A stretch of DNA of 9,639 nucleotides from Methanosarcinales archaeon (GTDB taxonomy: Archaea; Halobacteriota; Methanosarcinia; Methanosarcinales; Methanogasteraceae): positions 1 through 9,639 of the forward strand of contig QMVM01000062.1 in the NCBI GenBank assembly GCA_003661105.1. Reading direction: 5' to 3'. Under the pieces are notes generated by a model that searched no databases, was not told the DNA's origin, and saw nothing but the letters and a program-made list of their open reading frames with translations. Within the stretch, counting starts at the first letter, position 1. Each line of letters begins with the position of its first letter. The position numbers and the translations under genes were made by a program. This document shows, piece after piece, positions 1-7,024 of this stretch.

Positions 1-22
1 AGTGCCCGTGGGTTCGGGCACT
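1..22 (-). terminator. Hairpin just after the protease gene
   Basis: AGTGCCCG (1-8) and CGGGCACT (15-22) form a perfect 8-bp stem with a 6-base loop, 14 bases past the protease stop codon. The position suits a transcript-end hairpin for the minus-strand protease. The DNA that would carry a trailing T-run lies outside the window, so terminator function is inferred. Confidence 0.45.
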
Positions 23-36
23 GTTGCTTTCTTCAG

Positions 37-2970
37 TTATACCGTAATCGCCCCAGCAGCCACCTGTAACACCATCATAGCGTCAAGAGACGTGACCATA
101 TGATCGCCATTTACATCGGCATCGGCATCATACTCACCGCGGACGGCCATCTCAAGCACGATCACGGCATCTACTGGCGTAACCACCCCATCATGATTCA
201 CATCGCCGCAGAGGGTTGGTGTTAGTACCTCTAACGTATAGGTTTCTTGAGCGGTTTTGAGTGTCCATGCGTTTATTGCAACTGTCCAGTTCCCAGCTTC
301 CGGGCTGTTTATGGGGATTAATTCAGGCATCCCCAGCGTAGCTGACGTTCCAATAAGATCTCCGCTTGAATTGAATAACCACAAATCGAGGTCATTGTTT
401 GCATCAGTCCAACTCAGGCTGATATTCAGGTCAGTTGTGTGAGGAACATCGAGTGTGTAGTAAATCCAGTCACCACACGAGAAGTATCCTCCACTGTATT
501 CATCAACACTTCCAGTTATGGGTCCGGTTTTGGTATTAGCCCATATCACATTTACAGAAACCGGAATTATGGTCTCCTCGGTTCCGTCATTCACTCTGAT
601 GCTGCCGTTGTACGCCCCTATCGCGCCACCAGGCACATTCATCACCGCATCAAAGTTTGCAGTCCCTCCTGCCGAAACCGTTACAGTCGTGGGCAGCGTT
701 ATCCAATCACCGGCATCACCTGTTGACCCGGCTATGCTCACGATTTTTTCAGTAACACCGTTATTCTCCACTGTAAATGTCTTCGTGTAACTTCCTGATC
801 GCACCAGTCCAACAAACCACTGAGGATCCACCATGATGCCGTTCGTTAGCACATCATACGCATCATTTACATCTAACCTTCCGGCACCCTGCTCCCGGAC
901 GTCATACCCACATCCGGTGTCGCATGTATCGTTATATGCTATCAGACTGTAGGATATGCGCGCTATACTATCTGATATGAGACCACCTTCGCGCTTAACA
1001 TAAGACCAGTTACAGATGCCAACCGCATCAGGTAAAATCCTGACCGCGTCTGCATCTCCCGAATCATCAACGCGGTTGGTTGGGGTGAAGTTTATGGTGG
1101 CTGGGAGAACGTTCGGCGTGGTCGCGATAGGATGTTGAGGGTTGCTTATCGTCAGGTTGCCAACATCGCTGTATACCCAATCATTCGTCGCATGGAGCAC
1201 CTCTTCACGAAGTTCGAGATCTATAACCTGACTTCCGTATCTGTCGATCCAGTACGCAATAGATCCACTCTCGAGCAGCAGATGTCCGCCGTCAGTTACA
1301 TAATCAATCAGCATTCTCTTATATTTCGAGTCGTATATAGGAGTCTTATCATCCCCACAGCTCCAGACAACAATATCGTAATTGCTCCATGTTGAATACG
1401 AAGTCTTATCTGATTCTTCAACCGTCACAGTGTATCCGAGATTCTCAAACACCGACTGGAACTTATCGACACTCTGGTCGTCATCAGAACCAAGATAATT
1501 CTCATCATCGATCACCAGTACGGATCCGGTTGACATTCCCGCCACCCTGAGCCAATTCTCTGAGTTCTCTATCAATTCCCGCTGTGTGTCATTGCTGTCG
1601 ATGTCGTCTACATCAAAGGCATAGTATACTACCCGACTCTGATCAGCTTGATCCACATCGATCACATCTGCGCCGTTTTTCAATGCGCTCTCCACTTCTT
1701 CCGGTGTCAAATCCGGATTTGCTTGCAACAGCAGTGCTGCCGCTCCTGCTACGTGCGGACATGACATCGAGGTTCCACTTTTCAGGACATAATCCACATT
1801 GCCCTCCCAGAAAGCATTTGGTGCAATTATCTTGTATCCGGGTGCCGCAACATCGATTCCAATCCTTCCATCACCGGTGGGACCTCTTGAACTGAAGTCA
1901 ACTACTGCATCGTTGCTATCCGATGCCGCAACTACTATCGCATCATAAGCAACGGCCGGGCTTCCGATAGTGCCTTCGCCGGGCCCACTATTTCCAGCAG
2001 CAATAACCACGACATATCCTGCTTTCACCGCGTTGGTCACTGCCATTGATTCAAGAGATCTACCGGTTCCATCTCCCTGCCATTCCCCAAAGCTCATGCT
2101 CATTATATCCGCATTGTGGTCCATCGACATCTGAATCCCGCTTAAAATCTCTGACGTGTTTCCGTAACCTGTTTCGTTTAACACTTTCGCATTTATCAGC
2201 GTTGCTCCGGGCGCAACCCCGGTTACGTCTGTTGAGGTATTGTACTTTCCAGCAGCAATCCCTGCACAATGCGTTCCGTGCCCATGTAAGTCATCCGTAG
2301 TGCCATCGCCTGTGAAATCTTCCTCTGCAACGACTTTCCCTATCAGATCAGGGTGCGTGTCATCGATGCCAGTGTCAAGTATCGAGATATTCACATTAAT
2401 TCCCTCATACCCCCGAGCCCACATCAGGGGCGCGTTTATGACATCATCGCCATAGTCTGCTATATCTATGGATGGCATAGTGATACGAGAATAAGCCCCG
2501 GTGCCAAAGAGTGCCGCCCCATTCGTCTCGATACGTTTGATCTGTTCATCCAGACAGACTTTTTTTACATCCGGACGTGCAGCGATCTTATCTATATCGT
2601 GTACAGAGACCGTTGCAGATACTGCATTGACGATCCAGAGTGCCCGCATGTTCCTTGCCTGTATCTTCTCCAATGACGCGGTCAATGACTTTTGAGAGCT
2701 AATTGTCAATGATTTTGCTTCCCGGACGTTAAACGGTGCCTTCTGCTGCTCTTTCATCACTATTATAACTGGCACTTTACTGTCCGGTCTTTCTTCCATC
2801 TTCTGCACTAATGAGGAATCGATCTTTGTGTGTGAACCTTCCGATCGACTCCAGGATATTGCACTTTTTTGATCATCGGATGCTGATGCTGTGCTCATAA
2901 ATCCAGCCAGAACAATTGCTACAACTCCGAAAACCATGCACAATTCCCAAATACTCGATTTGTTTCCCAT
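37..2970 (-). CDS. Secreted subtilisin-like (S8) serine protease with dockerin
   Basis: This is probably an exported endopeptidase displayed or complexed outside the cell. Numbering is from an upstream ATG at 2985. I prefer the Met at 2970 (residue 6, giving 977 aa) because GGAGGT at 2978-2983 sits 7 bases before it and would otherwise be coding. A signal peptide (hydrophobic residues about 16-30, cleavage after ASA at 33-35) is followed by an I9-like propeptide (about 70-150). The S8 triad is visible: Asp204 in SILDTGID, His236 in HGHGTHCAG, Ser406 in SGTSMSCPHVAG, with oxyanion Asn332 in AAGNSGP. Residues about 487-640 form a Rossmann/GATase-like insert (VLVIDDENY, YDIVVWSCGD, GGHLLLESG) before the peptidase-closing QGAGRLDVNDAY (699-710). 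A beta-rich domain (about 720-815), a PPC-like domain (about 825-920) and a type I dockerin (926-980, two Ca loops: D928/N930/D932/D939 and D957/N959/D961/D968) follow. Its substrate is unknown. Confidence 0.93.
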   Translation of the reverse strand: MGNKSSIWELCMVFGVVAIVLAGFMSTASASDDQKSAISWSRSEGSHTKIDSSLVQKMEERPDSKVPVIIVMKEQQKAPFNVREAKSLTISSQKSLTASLEKIQARNMRALWIVNAVSATVSVHDIDKIAARPDVKKVCLDEQIKRIETNGAALFGTGAYSRITMPSIDIADYGDDVINAPLMWARGYEGINVNISILDTGIDDTHPDLIGKVVAEEDFTGDGTTDDLHGHGTHCAGIAAGKYNTSTDVTGVAPGATLINAKVLNETGYGNTSEILSGIQMSMDHNADIMSMSFGEWQGDGTGRSLESMAVTNAVKAGYVVVIAAGNSGPGEGTIGSPAVAYDAIVVAASDSNDAVVDFSSRGPTGDGRIGIDVAAPGYKIIAPNAFWEGNVDYVLKSGTSMSCPHVAGAAALLLQANPDLTPEEVESALKNGADVIDVDQADQSRVVYYAFDVDDIDSNDTQRELIENSENWLRVAGMSTGSVLVIDDENYLGSDDDQSVDKFQSVFENLGYTVTVEESDKTSYSTWSNYDIVVWSCGDDKTPIYDSKYKRMLIDYVTDGGHLLLESGSIAYWIDRYGSQVIDLELREEVLHATNDWVYSDVGNLTISNPQHPIATTPNVLPATINFTPTNRVDDSGDADAVRILPDAVGICNWSYVKREGGLISDSIARISYSLIAYNDTCDTGCGYDVREQGAGRLDVNDAYDVLTNGIMVDPQWFVGLVRSGSYTKTFTVENNGVTEKIVSIAGSTGDAGDWITLPTTVTVSAGGTANFDAVMNVPGGAIGAYNGSIRVNDGTEETIIPVSVNVIWANTKTGPITGSVDEYSGGYFSCGDWIYYTLDVPHTTDLNISLSWTDANNDLDLWLFNSSGDLIGTSATLGMPELIPINSPEAGNWTVAINAWTLKTAQETYTLEVLTPTLCGDVNHDGVVTPVDAVIVLEMAVRGEYDADADVNGDHMVTSLDAMMVLQVAAGAITV

Positions 2971-3186
2971 TGGTCTTACCTCCATGTCGTTAAGCCGCTA
3001 ACCTCATGCGCATTATAGACAATATCGTTCCGCACCAAACTCCATGTCCCGATATGTGTGCAACTTCCAGCCATATCTAACCGAGCCATGATCGCATATA
3101 GGCATCAAGCAGAGTACCCCGGTACATCCTATCATCTGTGAGCGATCTTGTCTATGTATCGCGTGGAGTTGTCTTTTAGCTCCTTG

Positions 3187-3194
3187 TTTATAAA
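3187..3194 (-). promoter_or_regulatory. Candidate TATA box for the protease gene
   Basis: Read on the minus strand, TTTATAAA is preceded by the purine-rich CACAAGC, which resembles a BRE plus TATA box. A start about 25 bases downstream (near 3163) would give a leader of roughly 190 bases. TCTATAAT near 3015 is a weaker alternative that would give a short leader. The core is self-complementary, so it does not indicate direction on its own. Confidence 0.35.
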
Positions 3195-3219
3195 GCTTGT
3201 GAACTATTTTGATAGATAT

Positions 3220-3229
3220 TTTATAAATA
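3220..3229 (+). promoter_or_regulatory. Candidate distal TATA box for the cbi operon
   Basis: TTTATAAATA lies in an AT-rich stretch upstream of both leader hairpins. A start near 3250 would transcribe them as part of a leader of roughly 330 bases. A second TATA-like sequence, ATTTAAGT, lies at 3271-3278 and would also place the hairpins in the RNA. Confidence 0.35.
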
Positions 3230-3392
3230 TATAGATATACACAAGATCTCCCGACCGTCAATACAGAAACATTTAAGTTAGGGCAAATAATATTGACATA
3301 CTGAAGAGATGTGTGAAATGACAACCGAACTCGAAACCCGCTCTGACGCGGTAAGCGGAACTGTGCGACCCACATCCTATAGCGGAAGCGGA

Positions 3393-3429
3393 TCACACCG
3401 GGGTTTCCAGCGTGGGGACACCCGAGTGA
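3393..3429 (+). promoter_or_regulatory. Leader hairpin A (competes with hairpin B)
   Basis: An imperfect hairpin pairs 3403-3408 with 3414-3419 (loop AGCGT, two G-U pairs), 3400-3402 with 3421-3423, 3398 with 3424, and 3393-3396 with 3426-3429. That is about 14 pairs with small bulges. Its 3' side (3423-3429) is also the 5' arm of hairpin B, so the two cannot form together. Confidence 0.4.
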
Positions 3430-3492
3430 AACATGGCTTTGTAGTATATATGGGACAATTCCTCCTCGCGATATTGAGACATGTTTCACTCG
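3423..3492 (+). promoter_or_regulatory. 13-bp perfect inverted repeat (hairpin B)
   Basis: CGAGTGAAACATG (3423-3435) is repeated in perfect inverse at 3480-3492 with 44 bases between. As RNA it would be a strong stem upstream of the leader ORF and cbiM. As DNA it could be two half-sites for a regulator. No clear T-run follows at once, so an intrinsic terminator is not evident. Confidence 0.55.
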
Positions 3493-3540
3493 ATTTCTCT
3501 TCACACCCAAAAAACCAAAATGTTTTTACAATACTCAAGG

Positions 3541-3548
3541 TATATAGA
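3541..3548 (+). promoter_or_regulatory. Candidate proximal TATA box for leader ORF and cbiM
   Basis: TATATAGA lies 34 bases before the leader ORF ATG. It would start transcripts near 3567, right at the AGGAGG ribosome site, giving a very short 5' UTR without the hairpins. It is an alternative to the distal TATA boxes, or may work alongside them. Confidence 0.3.
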
Positions 3549-3581
3549 TCAGAACCAGAACAGAATCAGGAGGCATATAAC

Positions 3582-3644
3582 ATGAACAGAAGGAATCATA
3601 AGAACATCTGCATACCCTGTAGCGGAGGTCTCTCATGCACATAA
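3582..3644 (+). CDS. 20-residue Cys/His leader ORF overlapping cbiM
   Basis: A short frame of 20 codons has a perfect AGGAGG at 3568-3573, 8 bases before its ATG. Its product is basic at the N-terminus and ends ICIPCSGGLSCT, with one His and three Cys, two of them as CxxC. The GGA GGT codons for its Gly-Gly are themselves the ribosome site of cbiM (GGAGGT, 3624-3629). Its TAA (3642-3644) lies 10 bases inside cbiM. This layout predicts translational coupling: ribosomes reading the leader cover, then restart at, the cbiM start. Metal sensing by the Cys/His residues is speculation. I do not recognise the peptide, and the frame could be fortuitous, though two strong ribosome sites in a row argue against that. 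Confidence 0.5.
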   Translation: MNRRNHKNICIPCSGGLSCT

Positions 3645-4330
3645 TGGAAGGTTTCCTGCCAGGTCCGTGGTGGCAGATATGGTTTGCAGTAGCGATACCG
3701 GTAATAGTGTACGGCATATACAAGTTAAACAGACTTGTAAAAGAGAATCGGGAGATACTACCCCTACTCGCAGTAGCCGGAGCGTTCATCTTCGTCCTAT
3801 CCGCGCTAAAACTGCCATCGGTCACAGGAAGCTGCTCCCACCCGACAGGCACAGGGCTTGCCGCAATCCTCTTCGGACCTGCGATAACAGCGGTTCTCGG
3901 AACGATTGTTCTTCTATACCAGGCGCTCTTTCTCGCGCACGGCGGTCTGACAACACTTGGCGCGAACGTCTTTTCCATGGGAATCGTGGGGCCGGTAGTC
4001 GCATACACCATCTATAAGGTAGGTATGAAGATGAACCTCAACTTCTATCTCGTCGTCTTCCTGGCAGCAACGCTTGGCGACTGGGCGACTTACGTGGTAA
4101 CATCACTTGAACTTGCGCTCGCATTCCCGGCAGATCCGGGGGGCGTTATGGGATCGTTTAAGGTATTTGCAACGATCTTTGCAGTTACCCAGGTCCCTCT
4201 CGCAATAATCGAAGGAGCCATCACCGCGCTCATATTCAAGTACATAATACAGGTCAGGAGCGATATGCTTGCAAGACTTAACGTGTTGAGTGATGCAGCC
4301 ATCAGCAAGATTAAGGGGGCAATATCATGA
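3635..4330 (+). CDS. cbiM: CbiM, cobalt-binding S component of ECF transporter
   Basis: This integral membrane protein of 231 aa captures Co2+ for import. It begins MHIMEGFLP, the CbiM signature, in which the free N-terminal Met1-His2 and a later His (here probably His69 in SCSHPTG) coordinate the metal in the family. Further hallmarks are FIFVLSALKLPSVTGSCSHPTG (51-72) and AHGGLTTLGAN (101-111). Unlike the Salmonella protein it has no signal peptide, so the mature-like start is the translation start. GGAGGT at 3624-3629, 5 bases before ATG, fixes it. The last codons overlap cbiN by four bases (ATGA). The first ten bases overlap the leader ORF. A nickel-specific relative cannot be excluded from sequence alone, but the linked cbiN favours cobalt. 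Confidence 0.96.
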   Translation: MHIMEGFLPGPWWQIWFAVAIPVIVYGIYKLNRLVKENREILPLLAVAGAFIFVLSALKLPSVTGSCSHPTGTGLAAILFGPAITAVLGTIVLLYQALFLAHGGLTTLGANVFSMGIVGPVVAYTIYKVGMKMNLNFYLVVFLAATLGDWATYVVTSLELALAFPADPGGVMGSFKVFATIFAVTQVPLAIIEGAITALIFKYIIQVRSDMLARLNVLSDAAISKIKGAIS

Positions 4331-4608
4331 GATTGGAGATCATCGTAGTTGCAATCATCCTGATATTCGCAGGACTGTTCCTCTACATCTCCGAAAGCAC
4401 TGATGCAGAATTCGGCGGATCCGATGGCGAGGCAGAAGGTGTGATCGAGGAACTGACCGGCGGCACCTATGAGCCGATTGCAGACCCGCTATGGGAGCCA
4501 CCAAGTGGAGAGATCGAGAGCCTCCTCTTCGGGCTTCAGATAGCGCTTGGAGCGATCATAATCGGTTACTTCTTCGGATACTACATAGGCAGGAACCAGT
4601 CCGGTTGA
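4327..4608 (+). CDS. cbiN: CbiN, auxiliary subunit of cobalt transporter
   Basis: This small membrane protein of 93 aa is needed with CbiM for cobalt loading. It has two membrane segments (about 4-21 and 66-88) joined by an extracytoplasmic loop holding FGGSDGEAEG (29-38) and the family motif PLWEPPSGEIESLLFGLQ (54-71). Length and motif order match canonical CbiN. The start overlaps the cbiM stop as ATGA, so the two are translationally coupled. Presence of CbiN rather than NikN/NikL points to cobalt as the substrate. Confidence 0.95.
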   Translation: MRLEIIVVAIILIFAGLFLYISESTDAEFGGSDGEAEGVIEELTGGTYEPIADPLWEPPSGEIESLLFGLQIALGAIIIGYFFGYYIGRNQSG

Positions 4609-4621
4609 ACGTGGTATCGGC

Positions 4622-5377
4622 ATGCGAAACCTGCTGGACGACTATGCGCTGGTAAGCCGTCTTAGATACCGGAATGTCTGGCTAAAACTAACCATCGCGG
4701 CGTTTGGGCTGCTTGTCGGGGTGTCATCCACATCCCCGGCAACGCCTTTATTTATAGCACTCTCTATGAGTTTTGCAACGGTGTTTTTCGGTAAAACCCC
4801 ACTTAAATTCTATTTAACGGTATTGCTCATACCTATGGGTTTCGCCATCGTGGGGTCACTCGTCATACTCTTTTTCTTCGGATCAGGTAGCGAGGTCTTC
4901 TATTTTGAGGTCTTCGGGTACCGCCTGACCGCTAATGCGGGAGGACTCGAGATGGCAATCCTTGTGATATCCCGGACCCTGAGCGGCATGAGCTGCATGT
5001 TCTTCCTTGCACTCTCTACCCCTGTGATCGAACTCTTCGCGGTCCTCAAGAGATCCGGAATTCCCGATTCTGTGATCGAACTGTCCATGCTGATGTACCG
5101 CTACATCTTCGTATTTTTAGAGGTTTCAATGTCCATAAAACACGCGCAGACCGTCCGGCTTGGATACACGAACCTCAGAAGATCGCTCTATTCCGTAGCC
5201 ATGCTCGCAAGCACGCTATTCCTAAGATCTTATGAACAAGGAGAGAAACTTTATCTTGCCATGAATTCGAGATGCTACGATGGAAAGTTGTCCCTCTTTG
5301 AGACAAAGAGACCGATCAGGGCGACCGAAGCAGTTCTTGCGTCCATATACGCAGTCGCGGCCTTATCGCTTATGTAA
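4622..5377 (+). CDS. cbiQ: CbiQ, transmembrane T component of ECF transporter
   Basis: This 251-aa polytopic protein couples ATP hydrolysis by CbiO to CbiM. Hydrophobic segments lie near 21-36, 41-55, 64-86, 109-135, 157-172 and 234-250. The conserved cytoplasmic coupling region is visible as ELSMLMYRYIFVFLE (153-167) and EQGEKLYLAMNSRCYDG (205-221). In the usual A-x-x-R-G form of the second coupling motif the Gly is here Cys218, a small deviation. The gene follows cbiN after 13 bases with no strong ribosome site (GTGGT only), which suggests it depends on upstream translation. The next gene, cbiO, is unusually far away (225 bases). Confidence 0.93.
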   Translation: MRNLLDDYALVSRLRYRNVWLKLTIAAFGLLVGVSSTSPATPLFIALSMSFATVFFGKTPLKFYLTVLLIPMGFAIVGSLVILFFFGSGSEVFYFEVFGYRLTANAGGLEMAILVISRTLSGMSCMFFLALSTPVIELFAVLKRSGIPDSVIELSMLMYRYIFVFLEVSMSIKHAQTVRLGYTNLRRSLYSVAMLASTLFLRSYEQGEKLYLAMNSRCYDGKLSLFETKRPIRATEAVLASIYAVAALSLM

Positions 5378-5450
5378 GGTGTGGGATGTGAGATGAGATA
5401 TGACACTTTTTAAGTTCTTCCGGAGGATCTGGTTATGATAAGGAATATTA

Positions 5451-5533
5451 AGCCACAGAGAGCGCAGGAGGTCATAGAGAGTTGTTATTTTTATCTTTCG
5501 CCTCCTCTGTGTCACTCCGTGTACTCTGTGGTT
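5451..5533. repeat. CCACAGAG/CTCTGTGG hairpin repeat, copy 1
   Basis: CCACAGAG (5453-5460) and CTCTGTGG (5524-5531) are perfect inverse arms. AGGAGG (5466-5471) and CCTCCT (5501-5506) pair inside. A related element with the same layout lies at 7525-7617. It resembles the short CTCTGYG-rich palindromic intergenic repeats I know from many genomes, a resemblance recalled rather than searched. It sits between cbiQ and cbiO and may end, stabilise or process the transcript there. Confidence 0.6.
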
Positions 5534-5538
5534 TTCCA

Positions 5539-5562
5539 AAACTTTATTCCAAACTTTATTCC
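5539..5562. repeat. Perfect 12-bp tandem duplication upstream of cbiO
   Basis: AAACTTTATTCC occurs at 5539-5550 and again directly at 5551-5562. Each copy carries a TATA-like CTTTATT. The second lies about 43-49 bases before the cbiO ATG, which would allow a short leader containing the ribosome site GAGGTG (5590-5595). Use as a cbiO promoter is inferred. Confidence 0.55.
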
Positions 5563-5602
5563 AAAAATATCAAAAAGTCCCTGTGAGGCGAGGTGAAAGA
5601 TC

Positions 5603-6958
5603 ATGCCAATTCTTGCGACACGGAACCTGGAATACAGCTACCCTGACGGAACCGCGGCTCTCGATGGGGCAGAGATCGAGATTACGGAGGGTAAAAAAAT
5701 CGCGTTTGTCGGGCAGAACGGGTCAGGGAAGTCAACGCTATTCCTGCTCCTGAACGGAACCTTAAAACCCATGCGCGGGGAGGTGCTCTTCCATGGCATG
5801 CCGTTTAAATACGATTCGAAGTCCCTTAAGGAGATCCGGAGGCGGGTAGGAATCGTCTTTCAGAATTCGGATGACCAGATCTTCGCGCCGACCGTGTATC
5901 AGGACGTGGCGTTCGGCCCTACAAACCTCGGATTTTCGGAGGATATGGTTTCGGAGCGTGTGAATCACACTCTTGAGTATGTGGGACTTTCCCATCTCAA
6001 GGACAAGCCCCCGCACCACTTAAGCGGCGGAGAGAAGAAGCGGGTCGCTATCGCAGGCGTTATTGCGATGGAGCCAGAGGTGATCATCCTTGACGAGCCA
6101 CTCTCTAATCTCGATCCGGTTGGTGCGGACGAGATCGCGGATATGCTCGATGAACTCAATCATTTCGGCAAGACGATCATCATCTCCACCCATGACGTAG
6201 ATCTTGCATACGGGTGGTCGGATTACGTGTATCTCCTGTCAGATGGAAGGGTTATTGGCAGGGGCACGCCTGATAAGGTATTTAGCGATCCCGAACTCTT
6301 GAAGTGCGCGGGCTTGAGGCAGCCCACCACTCTCGAGATATATCACGAGATCGTGCGAAGGGGTCTTGCAAATCGCAACAAAGCTCCTCGAAACGTTCCT
6401 GAACTGGTGGATGCGCTAAAGCCACCTAACCTTATGTGGGTGCGCATTCCCCCCGATGTAGGGGTGGGCGACACCTTGAATCTTGGAGTGATGCATGGCG
6501 ATTACGCGCTCCATAGCCCCTACGAAGCGGTCAATGCGAAGATCGTACACATACACGACACGGGTTGCGCGATCGCAGAGATGGAGCGGAGAGGTGTCAG
6601 GGCGGGATGCATCAGGATTTACGATATGGAAGATTATACGCCTGAAAAACTCCGTAAAATCATGCACGACGCAGATATCGAGGTTGTGGGCGCGATGGGC
6701 AGGAAGAGCAAGGATATCGCGGAGGGGGATGGCGTGCATCTCGATATCGTAGCGGGCGTGATCGACAAGGCAATTCTGATGGCGCTCTCCGGGAAACGGT
6801 GCCTGATCCTTACGAACGGCGGGATGGTCGAGCACGCGATAAAGCGGATCAGCGATTATGTGGAGAAGAGCGGGATAGCGATCAATGTGGGTGTGGCAGG
6901 CTCAGAGAACGGGGGGAGTAAAAGAGTTGGGCGCGGATGTCGGTCGGTGGCTAAATGA
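5603..6958 (+). CDS. cbiO: CbiO, ECF transporter ATPase with extra C-terminal domain
   Basis: The first 260 or so residues are a complete ABC ATPase that powers cobalt uptake: Walker A GQNGSGKST (37-45), Q-loop Gln87 in VFQNSDDQ, signature LSGGE (140-144), Walker B VIILDEP (160-166), D-loop SNLD (168-171) and H-loop His197. GAGGTG 7 bases before ATG supports the start. CbiO proteins usually end near 270-280 aa. This one runs to 451 and adds about 170 residues: a His-rich stretch (MHGDYALHSPYEAV 297-310, IVHIHDTG 314-321), then alternating strands and helices (VVGAMGRKSK 361-370, VAGVIDKAILMAL 383-395, CLILTNGGMVEHAIKRI 400-416). I do not recognise this domain; metal or nucleotide regulation is possible. 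The last 17 residues after a G6 tract are basic and atypical (see findings). Confidence 0.93.
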   Translation: MPILATRNLEYSYPDGTAALDGAEIEITEGKKIAFVGQNGSGKSTLFLLLNGTLKPMRGEVLFHGMPFKYDSKSLKEIRRRVGIVFQNSDDQIFAPTVYQDVAFGPTNLGFSEDMVSERVNHTLEYVGLSHLKDKPPHHLSGGEKKRVAIAGVIAMEPEVIILDEPLSNLDPVGADEIADMLDELNHFGKTIIISTHDVDLAYGWSDYVYLLSDGRVIGRGTPDKVFSDPELLKCAGLRQPTTLEIYHEIVRRGLANRNKAPRNVPELVDALKPPNLMWVRIPPDVGVGDTLNLGVMHGDYALHSPYEAVNAKIVHIHDTGCAIAEMERRGVRAGCIRIYDMEDYTPEKLRKIMHDADIEVVGAMGRKSKDIAEGDGVHLDIVAGVIDKAILMALSGKRCLILTNGGMVEHAIKRISDYVEKSGIAINVGVAGSENGGSKRVGRGCRSVAK

Positions 6959-7024
6959 TTCTTCAGCCCGGAAGCGCGATCCCGAGATAAGGTCTTTGAT
7001 CTACTCACTGGCGCAGGAATGCGA

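Larger units (their letters stand above)
2971..3581. other. Divergent intergenic region between protease and cbi genes
   Basis: About 610 bases lie between the two divergent units. I see no convincing gene in it: open frames here lack ribosome sites and read as low-complexity translation. It holds an AT-rich promoter zone (3187-3280), three copies of AGCGG (3354, 3381, 3387), and the two hairpins listed separately. I found no B12-box-like sequence, so a cobalamin riboswitch is not supported. Confidence 0.7.

Noticed and set aside
3013..3510. A 165-codon minus-strand frame in the divergent intergenic region
   Set aside because: It crosses AT-rich promoter DNA and both hairpins, lacks a ribosome site and resembles no protein family.
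3309..3581. Upstream in-frame extension of the leader ORF to 111 codons
   Set aside because: Neither early ATG has a ribosome site and the extension covers the hairpins. The ATG at 3582 with AGGAGG is the better start.
3240..3634. Cobalamin riboswitch upstream of cbiM
   Set aside because: No B12-box-like GCCACTG or matching conserved core could be found on the plus strand.
6416..6835. A 139-codon minus-strand frame inside cbiO
   Set aside because: It is antisense to the well-supported CbiO C-terminal frame, with no start signals.
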